Source: Limonium bicolor (lineage: Eukaryota > Streptophyta > Magnoliopsida > Caryophyllales > Plumbaginaceae). From it: a stretch of DNA of 64,000 nucleotides. Shown in pieces: positions 31,397 to 42,556 of the stretch (positions within the stretch are counted from its first letter, which is position 1; every line of letters starts with the position of its first letter). Under the pieces are notes generated by a model that was given only the letters and a program-made list of their open reading frames with translations, was not told where the DNA came from and searched no databases. The position numbers and the translations under genes were made by a program. The stretch lies in the NCBI GenBank assembly GCA_023374045.1, contig CM041777.1, forward strand, positions 84,128,300-84,192,299, given 5' to 3'.

Positions 31397-33903
31397 CTCA
31401 TTGTGATAATCCGGGTTATTTTGTGTTTGGTATTTGTGTTATTTTATTACAAGAAGGTTTATATCATTTTGTAGGCATTTTTACGATTAAGGGAAGTTGG
31501 AAGTGCAAGATGATCTTTTGGCCCAAATCATATTTTGCTAAGGAGTGAAAGAAATTCACTTTCCACGTTCATTTTACGTTCTCCCTTTTCCTCACTCATT
31601 TCGCGCTTTCTCGTTCAGTCTTCTTTATCAATTACTCAGTAGGTTTCCAGTGTTTGTCTGATCTTTCGTTGTGGTTCTACGTGTGGAGTCTTGGTTTACG
31701 TGAAGTGGAGGATTCAGACCGGTGGTGTTTGCGGTTAGTTTTCTCGTGGTCAAAATTTGAGTCTTTATTGTTTTGTTTTGGTCGTCTCTGAATTTTATGT
31801 TTCTTTTGGGATAGATCGTACGCATTGGATTTTGGAGTGGTCTACGGTGTGCTGTTCACAGTTTCAATAGAGGATTTACTGGTTTTTGATTTGAGGTAGG
31901 TAGTGAATGGATTCAATGGGATATGTTCAACCATGGGGAATTTAGGATTTGGGATCCCCTGTCTATTGTTGCTTTTGATGTGTTTGTGAACTGATTCTTC
32001 CTTGTTTTTGTCATGGACTTCCTTTGCAAATCCCCCATGGAATCAGTGCTTTAGTGTACCTTGCTAATGTGAAGATTGTGGATTTGAATGTGAAGTTTTT
32101 TGCATTTTCATAACAATTTTCGCCACGTCCGGACTTGCATGTATGAGACAGGTTTTTGGACGCTCTTTGCATTTCCCTGTTTGGTTGTGTCTAGACTTCC
32201 GTCTAGGGATGACAATGGGTGACGGGTGTCCGTTTCACCGACCACCCAACCCGCTAAAACGGGTGAAACTTGAAAAAAATGAGTGAAAAATGGGTGACTG
32301 ATGAAACGGGTGCAGGTGATGGGTCGGGTCGGGTGAACATTTTTCATCTGGTCACCCGACCCGTCACCTGTATATATATTAAAATAAAAATATCCATTTT
32401 GTTGAGATAATTCAGAAATAGTTTTGGTTAATACTCTATGTTGTTGTTTGTTATTGACATTAGTTGATGTGGTATATATTGTTGAACAAATATGAGTATG
32501 TTTTTTTTAATAACTAAGCTTATATAAGGTTTAAGACTAAAATGCTTTCTCTAAAAAAATAAAACTGTTGACTTGTTCACCCGTTTCACCCGCGGGTGAC
32601 GGGTGATGAAGTTACGAGTGATGGGTCAGGTAGGGTGGTGCTAGCGTCCCCGACCCGAACCCGACCCTTTGCCATCCCTACTTCCATCCGGACTTACATG
32701 TCTGGACGGTGTACGAGGACGAGTCTGGGTTAGAAGTCTCAGCTTATGTCCTGACTTCCAAGCCTGACCACAAGTTCGGACTTCTTTGCTTTTAGTCTAT
32801 ACATGTGTCTGAACTTCCAAGCCCGGATATATGTCCAGACTTACTATGTTTTGAAGTCTCGACTTGCGTCCGGACAAAAGTCCAGACACTACCACGTATA
32901 TTTTCTTCAGACTTTTTTCAAGCCTTCCAAGCCCGGGCACAAGTTCGGACGTCTCTGATTTGAAGTCTCAGCATGCATCCGGACTTCCAAGCTCAAACAC
33001 ATGTCCAGACACCTTTTGACTTTGATTAAAATGTGCTTCTGATTTTCTTATGGACTTTTGTTTGTGGGGTTGTGATCCTTTAAGTATGATTTAAGTGATG
33101 TATTCATGTTCTTCCGCATGTTTTACGCGCTTCTATTCTGAAAGTTAGTTTTCTGTTTTGCGACCTAGTTTCTTTGCCTTTTGAGCCATGGATGGCTGGG
33201 TTTAGCTATCCCGTAGCATGTTGCGTGGACGTCTATTTGTTCTGTACACGGGTACTTCCCTGTTTTTGTTTTGGGACTGACGGATCCATTGGTCTTCGGA
33301 CTATTTTCTCGCTGTCGAGGATCTTCTGATCTATGGGTCTTTGACCTTTTTGTGTATGCTTTGAATATCATCCCATTATGTTTTGTGAACTCAAAAATGT
33401 TATGCTAAGTGTGATTTTGGCTTTCACTTATGCTCTGTTTTCTGTGCTTTTGACCGATCTGGTATAAGACTTCTGTTTTGCATGACTTTGGTTTCATTAT
33501 GCAATACACCTTATTATGTTAAGTTTCTACTAACGTTCAGAGCATGCGTCGTTGTTGAAGTTTTCTGCTTAGTAAGTGTGGTTTCTCACCCCTTTCTACT
33601 ACTACTTTGTAGATTGATCAACACAAAATCTCTTCCCTATGTTTGGGAAACTATTTACTTATTTTCTATTTCGGAAAACTTGTTTAGTTTCATGCTTTCG
33701 CAATTTGACACTATTGTAGCCTACAGGCCTTTCGTTAGATTTGGATATCTTTTGTTTTAAGGCATCTGTACCCTTTACTGTTATATTAATATAATTATTT
33801 CTTTTGGTTATTAGGGAATCTTTTAGTGCGCACTCCTAGTTAGTATAGTGCACAACGTGTATAGACCTTAGAACTAGCACAGTTTTGGGGTCGTTACACT
33901 CAC
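31397..33903 (-). mobile_element. Second solo LTR (about 2.5 kb), minus orientation
   Basis: On the minus strand the unit runs from TGTAACGACCCC at 33898 to ATTATCACA at 31402, with TG...CA ends. The flanking pentamers are CTCAT (31397-31401) and CTCAC (33899-33903), a 4/5 match. No gag or pol and no second LTR are visible, hence solo LTR. Like the LTR at 4050 it contains repeated short motifs around AAGTCCGGAC/CCAAGCCCGG (32690-33010), though not regularly spaced. An hAT MITE (32204-32680) has inserted into it. Confidence 0.75.
32196..32688. mobile_element. hAT-type MITE nested in the solo LTR
   Basis: The 477-bp element 32204-32680 has the plant hAT-type terminus TAGGGATGACAATGGGTGAC on the left, and TAGGGATGGCAAAGGGTCGG when the right end is read on the minus strand. 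It is flanked by CTTCCGTC (32196-32203) and CTTCCATC (32681-32688), a 7/8 match to an 8-bp hAT duplication. The interior is rich in CACCCG/CGGGTGA words near both ends and AT-rich in the middle. No transposase is encoded. Confidence 0.85.
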
Positions 33904-34623
33904 ATCCAAAGTTCTTATTTATTTAGAGGATCTCCTTAAACTGGGTGTTGGGTATTTCATCCCACTATAATCCTACATTAGTTTTATTTCAATTTGCAAT
34001 ACTTGAAATGGGCAATAATTTCAAAATCTAGCTCATACGACATAGATCTAAAAACTAGTCTCCTTAAGTCTTTTGTTCTTATTTGCACTCAAAAGTGTAA
34101 GACTTTTTGTTATGGTCAACGTGTAACACTTCTCTTACAACGATATGTGAGTATAGGGTTCAATAGTTTATAATCATAAGCGGTAGATGGGGCAAAATGA
34201 CCCGACAAAGATTAGCTCTTATCAAGGGCTTGGGCGTCCTTAATTAGTTGAACCGACCAGACCCCATGACAGGATGTTACAATGGTATTGAGATTGCTCA
34301 GAACCCAACTTAGTCATAAACTAGACTCAGCTACTGGGACTTGTCTTAGAACTAGTAGAGATACTGATTCAGTAGGTTAAATTAACGAGCATGTCATTTT
34401 TTCTAATAGGGAAACAATAACACCCCTTACACATCTAGACGTGAGGAGGGGTTGAGCAATTATGTGAAGATAATAGTGCAGAAGCACAATAGTCTCTTTA
34501 CAGACCAAGTGAGGACAAAATGACTCGCACTAATATAGTAGGCTTTCCCGCTACCTAAAAGTTATAATATATTTGTATATGGTGGGTTAAGATATTGATA
34601 AACTTTTTATTTTTCAAAATAGG
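33904..34623. other. Intergenic sequence, no gene seen
   Basis: About 700 bases between the solo LTR and the palindromic element. I see no open frame of note, and no defined repeat ends. Confidence 0.4.
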
Positions 34624-35927
34624 AATTTCATGAAATGCCACTATATTTTTTTACTAATTCATAAAATGTCACTAAAAAAAAAAGAAAGTCACGAAAACCA
34701 CTATATTTTTTGCAAAAGTTCATGAATGCCACATGTCATTGACCAGAAGCAAAAAGACAAAAATACCCCTACTAGTTACCAAAGTACTTTTAAAGTTAAC
34801 AATATGCCCAAAGTGTTAAAAAATTCACTAAAATTCACAAAAAAATTAAAATACTATTAAAATATAGATAACTATAAAATATATTTAAAATATTATAAAA
34901 ATTATAAAAAAACAAAAATATATTAAAATATCATAAAACATTAAAAAAACTAATATTTTGCAAATTATTTAGTACCATAAAAAGAGTATAGAGTTTTAAA
35001 CACATATTAATGCTAATTTTTCTACAAATTAGACCAATATATTACCATAATATATACCAATAATTACCATAATTTATACCAATAATTACCATAATTTTTT
35101 ACCATACATTTTCAAATTATTTTGTATCCAATTTAAATTTATTATTCAAAAAATTTTACTTTAATTTTTAATTTAATATTTAGAATGTTTTTAACTTATA
35201 TTCTATTTTGCAAATGATGATGCTTAATTGGTACAACTTATGGTGCTTAATTGGTAGAAAATGTTACTAGTCCTAAATTTAAACATAATTTATACCATTT
35301 TTCTACCAATTGGCAACATAACTAGTACCAATTAATTACCATAATTTATACCATATATTTTCAAATTATCTTTTGTTTATAATTTAAATTTTTTTTATTC
35401 AAAATAAATTGTATTATGTCATGAAGTCATCTTTAAAATAGAATATAAATTAACAAAAAATTTCCAAATATTAAATTAAAAAATGAATAAATATTTAATT
35501 GGTAGAAAATAATTTAAAAATGCATGTAAAAATTATGGTAATTAATTGGTATAAATATGGTTCTATATTGGTTTAAATTTGTAGAAAAATTATTATAAAT
35601 TATGTGTTTAAAACTCTAATTCTTTTTATTGTGCTAAATAATTTTTAAAAAAATAAGAAATATTTACTTTTTCAATGTTTTATGATATTTTAATATCTAT
35701 TTTTTATTTATTTTATACTTTTTATAATAATTTAAATTATTTTTTAGTTATCTATTTTTTATATTATTTTGAATTTTTTGTGAATTTTTTAATACTTAGG
35801 GGCATATTGTGAACTTTATAAGTACTTATTAAACTACTAGGGGTATTTTTGTCTTTTTTTTTTTTTGGTTAATACATAGTGAGATTTCATGGACTTTTAC
35901 AAAAATATAGTGGCATTTCATGAAATT
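34624..35927. mobile_element. 1.3-kb near-complete palindrome (foldback element, Mutator-like or related)
   Basis: The termini are AATTTCATGAAATGCCACTA (34624) and its inverted copy ending at 35927. The arms continue inward: the AAAAATACCCCTACTAG segment (about 34758) pairs with CTACTAGGGGTATTTTTGTC (about 35798), and the AATTACCATAATTTATACCA region (about 35050) pairs with the GGTAATTAATTGGTATAAA region (about 35535). Almost the whole element is therefore two inverted arms around a small AT-rich centre. It is extremely AT-rich and non-coding. No clear target duplication is seen. Confidence 0.8.
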
Positions 35928-36267
35928 TTCATTAAGTAGACTTATATTAAAAATTTTTAATATAGTTTGGCAAAGTCTTTTTAGCTCTTAGAAATCTCTA
36001 GGTTAACTCTTAAGTGATGGTTAGGCTATGTTGAGATTTAAACCTTCTAACTAATATGTTGGCTTGGATAAGTCTTTTACTTGCGCTAGGTCAGGTCGCT
36101 ATTGCCAAATGGGTCTCTTGTTCATGTTTTTAGTACTAATCATTTATGGTCATGAACTTTTCAGGTCAATAAATTTGTAGGTAGTTTCAGGTGGTACATG
36201 TTATAAATTCTTTTCATACACTCAGTTTGGGTTGGTTTGGAATTAGGTTTAGGTAAAATATTTACAT
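35928..36267. other. Short intergenic spacer
   Basis: About 340 bases between the palindrome and the gypsy element. No feature is recognised. Confidence 0.4.
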
Positions 36268-36272
36268 CTTAC

Positions 36273-37759
36273 TGCTAACAAAGAATTTGTAGGGAAAAAT
36301 GAGGTACAAAATTGAATAAAATAATAAAGAATAACTACAATAATCCTACATTCTAATACGGGTAGTAAAATCTCGGTCGTAATATAGCGTAAGCAAATTA
36401 CGGCCAAAGTATCGAACCCAAGGGACTTAATAGAAAATCAGTCCTAATCCTCGGTAATAACCTATTCTAAAACAAAGGGGAAACGTAAATAACAATTAAC
36501 TAAAAATCCCTAACTAAATGCATGGTTCGGGATTACATCAACCTAAGTACCAAGATGATCATGCAATGAAACTTCAAGACTCAAATATAACCAAACAATT
36601 TAATGCGCTGAATGTCCTGCCGGACACCAGATGACCGTCACCTTCCAAGACTTTGAATGTGCCATACACTAAACATCCGGCAGTGCACTCCGACACGTTC
36701 AAATTATAAATACCACTTTCCTGCTTCGGTTCTGACAACAAGAAACTCACTACCCCATTATCAAATCGAGCATATATCATGCCACGAAATGACAGATAAT
36801 GGAGGAAGAAGGGTTAATTCTCAATCTTTTATGTTAACTCTAAATCATAGATGAAAACATTAAAGACCATTAAGACTTCTTAACCAATCTACTCTTGTTG
36901 GGCTTTTCTTCCTCAAGTAGACTTTGCAAAAAGAGAACAAAGTGGCCAACACCATTCTCTTGAAAGAAGAACAAAGGCTTAATGAACGCTTGGAAATTAT
37001 TAATTGATCATAGTGTTTACAAAGAAGGAATTCATCCCTAACCAAAAGCTAACAAGGAGTTCTACATCACCATCCACACAACTACAAGAAGAGAACGCAG
37101 GAGGAGAAGGAAATGGTCATAGCCTTAACCCGACAATCTTCTTCTTCTTCTTCGCATGGATGGATCCGAAGAACTTCCTTGGACACCAACACTTGGAATG
37201 AGGCGGAAATGGAATGTGAATGGAGAGTATTTTTGTATGTTGAAGTGTCAAATGATGTAGGCTCTCGGCCTATTTATAGACATATTTTCTTATTGTTCCG
37301 GGTGACATGCTGGGTCCAGGTCATCCGACACCACGTGTTAAATATGGGTAACCGTTAACGGTCAAAACTGCCAAGCGAATCGTTGAATGTGCCGGACAGG
37401 GAATGTCCGGCACCGTACCCGGCATCAGTTGGATCCGTCAACTATAAATAACTGCCATCATTTGGTCAACCGTGACGACTTTTCACTTATGCCGGATGGG
37501 AAGTACCCAGCACTATGCCCGGCAAAGCTCCTTTTCTACTTTATACTGGTGTCGTGCAGAATCAACTCGGCCCAATGTCCGGCATCACGTGAACTTTTGA
37601 CTAGAAATTCGTTCCTTGCATAAAAAGCATATAAAACATAAGTCGGCACAAATAAAACACTTTAATACATAATTTAACATAAATACTATCTATTTAACCT
37701 TATTTAGACTAATATACTTCTAAATCTAATACATAAAATATGAAGTCTGCGACTTATCA
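36273..37759 (-). repeat. 3' LTR of the gag-only gypsy element
   Basis: It runs from TGCTAACAAAGAATTTGTAG to TGCGACTTATCA on the plus strand and is 1487 bp. It differs from the other LTR by scattered substitutions and small indels (for example GGAAAAATGAGG against GGGAAAAGGATG near the start), so the insertion is older than the copia element. Both LTRs are rich in CCGGCA/TGCCGG words. Confidence 0.9.
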
Positions 37760-38775
37760 AAGCCCTACACTTACCTTTTGCTAATCCTCGAGCAAAACTA
37801 GATTAGAAAAGAGTAATTGTTTATGCACAAAACAGATAATCTCTAGAATGACAATTAGATAAACATTTCCAACTGTTTGACTCTAATTCACAAACATCAC
37901 TTAATCTTCCTTATTCTATCAAAAACATACTAATGGGTATAAAAATAAAAATAAAGAATTTCAAAATTGATCAAAAACTTTTGGGCTATTTTGCATAAGG
38001 GATTTTGTAATCTCTCCTTTTTCCGGTTTCCACCATTCAGCTATATTTTTCAAGAGTTTCACAATGTGGCCAAAACCCTCATAACGGTTTTTATGGTTCA
38101 GCCCTATTTTTCAAGGGTTTCTGAATCAACCATGATTTTTTCATTAAGAACGGGGAATTTAGGAGAAAAACAAAAGGAAAAACTCTCGAATGTTGCTTTT
38201 ATTTTGAGGCAATTTATGCAACCTCAAGGAATATAATGCTTTTCCTTTTGGAAGAAGATTTTTTTCATATATATTTTTATCTTCTTCTTTCTTTTTCCAC
38301 AAAAACCCTTTTTAAGATTTTCACCCAAAAGACTTTTCACAGTTTGAAAAAGAAAAGAAAATATTACCCAAAAGTAAATAAAGGAAAGAATTAGGAGATA
38401 GATCATATGCTAATGCTAAATAAAAAGAATCAAGAAGTTAAAAACAGGAATCTACAAGTCATTATAAAGCTTACCTCTTGAGAGAACAAGCATTTATTCA
38501 TTCCTAATCTTATTTCAATCAAAAACATGCAAAAAGCTTAGTAACACATTGGTAAGATTTCAACCAACCATATTAATATATACAATACCATTGTTTTCTT
38601 TTTTTTAATATATAAATATATACAAACAATATAAAAATACTAATAATAATTTTTGAAAAATAATAATTTTTTTGAAGGGGGGACCCCTACCCTACAGTAG
38701 GCAGGAACACTGTCCCTAGTGTTCAAAAAAATAGAAAAATGAAATAGAATAATAAAAAAAGGAATTTAAAGACAA

Positions 38776-40170
38776 TTAAAAGGAAAGAGTTATGAAAGGA
38801 AGGACTCCCCTGTGGTGAATGAAGACCATATGTGTGAGAGGGCCCGCCCTACACTTAGCCTTTGGATAACTGGTGGAATGATCAGAGATCTTGGTGATCG
38901 ACTTCGCATGCTCCCTCGGATTGACTTGAGTTTGAGATGGGAGTTGACCTGATTGACGAGGTTGTGCCAGAAGTTGTTGCGTTTGCAACTGCATCGATTT
39001 ATGCTCCTTGTGAATAGTCAAGATCTCGTTGTGAGCATCCTGGGTCTTGTTCATCAGAGTCGACATCATATCGCGCAGTTCAGCCATCTTGGCCTTTGAT
39101 GAAGATGCAGGTTGGGATGGTCGGTTTGAAGGGACTCCTCCGTAAGGAGTCAGCATGTATTGCCTCTGACCTCCCAAGTAGCCGGATTGACTTTGGAAGT
39201 TCTGAGTGGGTTGGTTCCCCTGCTGCCACGGCTGCCTATACCCTTGGTTGTTGCTCACATAATTCACTTCCTCAGCATTATGAAAGTCTTGCAATTCAGA
39301 GTTCTGGGTGTGTGGTCGTGCAGTAACCACTTTCGTCTGCTGAGGAAGATTATTCATTGCCATTTGCTCCACTACATTTTGCAGAGCACTAACCTTTGTT
39401 GACATTTGAGCACTGCTCTCCAACAACTGCTCATGACTCTTCATTAATTTATCAAATTTGGTGTATCCCTCGCCCACTTGATAGAAGCCCGCGGTACCAC
39501 CTCTGGATCCACCTGTGGCCCAATCTCAAATCTCTTCGCAAAGAAATTCAATCCCATTAAGGAATTGATCTCCCGGCTTCTTCAATATGTCAGCACCAAG
39601 GGAGGATAGGATCATGGTTTTACATTGGTTGATCAATCCTTTGTAGAACAACTGAGAGAGCTGTTCCTTGGTGAGGCCATGGTGAGGACATGTTCGGAGC
39701 AACCCTTTGAATTTGTCCCAAGTCTCACAGATGTTCTCTGAGCCCGGTTGTCTAAAGTTGTAAATCTCGGCGATCATCTCCAGGGTGCTACTTGGTGGCA
39801 GGAGCTTGTCATAGAACTTGGTTGCCATGTCCTCCCATGTGGAAATAGTACTGGGGGTCGGACTATGGTACCATTTGCTGGCATTTCCCGTGAGGCTATA
39901 GGGAAAGAGGGAAAGTCTGGCATATTGAAGGACGTTATTTGAGGAAGTTAGACTATTTGTGTGTTGCAGGAATTTTGTAATGTGGAGCAAGGCGTCGTCC
40001 GGATTAGACCCATCAAACATGCCCAACTCTTTGACACATCGAATCTGATGATATGGCTTAAGTTTTTGCCACTCATCGTACTCGTTTTGTGCGAGGAGAG
40101 GGAGGTCAATTGCTGGTTTTTGGCCTTGATTGGAAGGCCTGTTGATGTTGCAGACGGTTGGGGTAGCCAT
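38776..40170 (-). pseudogene. Retrotransposon gag (Athila/Tat-like), interrupted by one in-frame stop
   Basis: The start ATG is at 40168-40170. The first 214 codons contain the plant retrotransposon gag core: ELGMFDGSNPDDALLHITKF, LSLFPYSLTGNASKWYH, STWEDMATKFYDKLLPPSST and LLRTCPHHGLTKEQLSQLFY. A TGA at 39526-39528 follows CEEI, but the same frame stays open beyond it, continuing DWATGGSRGG and VGEGYTKFDKLMKSHEQLLE, then a Q-rich tail to 38776. Near the end NPREHAKSI recalls the motif that precedes protease in Athila-type polyproteins, but here the frame ends without protease. Gag assembles virus-like particles that package element RNA in the cytoplasm. No CCHC knuckle is seen. With a single stop codon it may be recently inactivated, or the stop may be a sequence error or be read through. 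Confidence 0.87.
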
Positions 40171-40345
40171 TTCACAGAGTGTATTTGATGTTATTTATGT
40201 AGGGGGTGTGTTTCGTTGGTTCTTGTGTTGCCTCAAAAAATGAAGCAAGGTCCTCTCAATCTCCGAATCAAAGTTGGATAAATCTTCAGGGAGACTATTT
40301 GATCGGAGAAGCATTCACCTTTTATGACTTTAAGAGGAGCAAAAA

Positions 40346-40707
40346 CAAAATATTAATTTAACAAAGTATAGTTTGAAAGGCAATAATATAGGAATGTTAC
40401 GAAACTCAAAGAAAAATAAATAATTTTGAACATGCCGGACATAGTGCCGGGCGTGGTGTATCCGCATTGGACTTCCTCCATTAGTGCCGGGTTGACTTTA
40501 CCCGGCTTTGTGCCCGGCCTGTTCAACAAAATATTAATTTAACAAAGTATAGTTTGAAAGGCAATAATATAGGAATGTTACGAAACTCAAAGAAAAATAA
40601 ATAATTTTGAACATGCCGGACATAGTGCCGGGCGTGGTGTATCCGCATTGGACTTCCTCCATTAGTGTCGGGTTGACTTTACCCGGCTTTGTGCCCGGCC
40701 TGTTCAA
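40346..40707 (-). repeat. Near-perfect 181-bp tandem duplication in the 5' untranslated region of the gypsy element
   Basis: Copy 1 (40346-40526) and copy 2 (40527-40707) differ at about one base (AGTGCCGGG against AGTGTCGGG). A third, diverged relative lies at about 40800-40945, with GCCGGATGAATCTTGTCCGG-type sequence. The unit carries paired CCGGAC/GTCCGG motifs also found in the LTRs. Confidence 0.92.
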
Positions 40708-41035
40708 ACTCGTAAGGAAAAAAATAAACAAGGAATAAAGAATAAAAGAAGGGAAAATAAAACAATGGTGCAGTAGTAAATACTATTTACATATGAATCT
40801 AATACTTCAAAGAAAAATAAAAAATATGAGTTGAAATTGAATGTGACGGATTGTGTGCCGGATGAATCTTGTCCGGTGTCGGACTTCCTCCGGAATGCCG
40901 GACATTTTGTATCCGGCAGTGTGCACGGCGCATTCAACTCTGTAAAAAACAATGGATGAACTAAATCAAAGAATCAAAGAATAAAAAAAAGAATGGGTCG
41001 TTTTACCAATTTTAGGACTTGGACTAATTCCAAGT

Positions 41036-41053
41036 TCCCCGACAACGGCGTCA
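41036..41053 (-). other. Primer-binding site of the gypsy element (tRNA-Asp-like)
   Basis: On the minus strand the sequence is TGACGCCGTTGTCGGGGA, three bases inside the 5' LTR. It matches the tRNA-Asp-type primer site known from Athila/Tat-like gypsy elements (TGGCGCCGTTGCCGGGGA) at 16 of 18 positions. It fixes the element's orientation as minus. Confidence 0.85.
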
Positions 41054-41056
41054 TTT

Positions 41057-42551
41057 TGCTAACAAAGAATTTGTAGGGGAAAAGGATGTACAAAATTGAA
41101 TAAAATAATAAAAGAATAACTAAAATAATCCTACAACTCTAATACGGGTAGCAAAAATCCTGGTCGGAATATAGCGTAAGCAAATTACGACCAAGAGTAT
41201 CGAACCTAAGGGACTTAATAGAAAATCAGTCATAATCCTCGGTTATAACCTATTCTAAAACAAGGGGGAAATGTAAATAACAATTTAACTAAAAAAACCC
41301 CTAACTAAATGCATGGTTCGGGATTACATCAACCTAAGTACCAATATGATCGATCATGCAATGAAACTTCAAGACTCAAATTTAACCAAACAAATGAATG
41401 CATCGGATGTCCTGCCGGACACCAGATGCACGGCACATTCAAAGACTTTGAATGTGCCTGACACTAAACATCCGGCAGTGCATCCGGCACGTTCAAATTG
41501 TAAATACCACTTTCCTGCTTCGGGTCTAACAACAAGAAACTCACTACCCATTATCAAATCGAGCATATATCATGCCACGAAATGAACAAGATAATGGGGG
41601 AAGAAGGGTTAATTCTCAATCTTTTATGTTAACTCTAAATCATAGATGAAAACATTAAAGACCATTAAGACTTCTTAACCAATTCTACTCTTGGCTTTTC
41701 TTCCTCAAGTAGACTTTGCAAAAAGAGAACAAAGTGGCCAACACCATTCTCTTGAAAGAAGAACAAAGGTTTAATGAACGCTTGGAAATTATATTAAATG
41801 ATCATAGTGTTTACAAAGAAGGAATTTATCCCTAACCAAAAGCTTACAAGGAGTTCTACATCACCATCCACACAACTACAAGAAGAGAATACAGGAGGAG
41901 AAGGAAATTGTCATAGCCTTAACCCGACAAGATCTTCTTCTTCTTCGCGTGGATGGATCCGAAGAACTTCCTTGGACACCAACACTTGGAATGAGGCGGA
42001 AATGCAGTGTGAATGGAGTGTATTTTTGTATGTTGAAGTGTCAAATGATGTAGGCTCTCGGCCTATTTATAGACATTATTTTCTTATTGTGCTGGGTGGC
42101 ATGCTGGGTCCAGGTCATCCGGCACCACGTTAAATATGGGTAACCGTTAACGGTCAAAACTGCCAAGCGAATCGTTGCATGTGCCGGACACGGAATGTCC
42201 GGCACCGTACCCGGCATCAGTTGGATCCGTCAATTGTAAAGAACTGCCATCGTTTGGTCAACCATGACGACTTTTCACTTATGCCGGATGGGAAGTACCC
42301 GACATTATGCCCGACAAAGCTCCTTTTCTACTCCATACTAGTGCCGTGCAGAATCAACCGGGCCCAATGTCCGGCATCACTTGAACTTTTGACTAGAAAT
42401 TCGTTCCATGCATAAAAAGCATATAAAACATAAGTCTGCACAAATAAAACACTTTAATACATAATTTAACATAAATACTATCTATTTAACCCTATTTAGA
42501 CTATTATACTTCTAAATCTAATACATAATATGATAAGTCTGCGGCTTATCA
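41057..42551 (-). repeat. 5' LTR of the gag-only gypsy element
   Basis: This 1495-bp direct copy of 36273-37759 has the same TGCTAAC start and CTTATCA end on the plus strand. Differences include small indels (CGATCGATC at 41350 against a single GATC) and substitutions spread along the length. Confidence 0.9.
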
Positions 42552-42556
42552 CTTAT

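Larger units (their letters stand above)
36268..42556 (-). mobile_element. Gag-only Ty3/gypsy LTR retrotransposon (TR-GAG-like), minus strand
   Basis: Two direct LTRs (36273-37759 and 41057-42551) flank a 3.3-kb interior. Flanking pentamers CTTAC (36268-36272) and CTTAT (42552-42556) match at 4/5. Next to the right LTR, read on the minus strand, lies a primer-binding site like that for tRNA-Asp; next to the left LTR is a purine-rich stretch with AGTGTAGGGCTT. The interior encodes only a gag-type protein, with no protease, reverse transcriptase or integrase, and there is no room for them. This is the architecture of terminal-repeat retrotransposons with a GAG domain, which depend on pol from other elements. 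The gag resembles Athila/Tat-type plant gypsy proteins. Confidence 0.88.

Noticed and set aside
39096..39402. Plus-strand open frames across the gag region
   Set aside because: They are antisense shadows of the conserved minus-strand gag frame.
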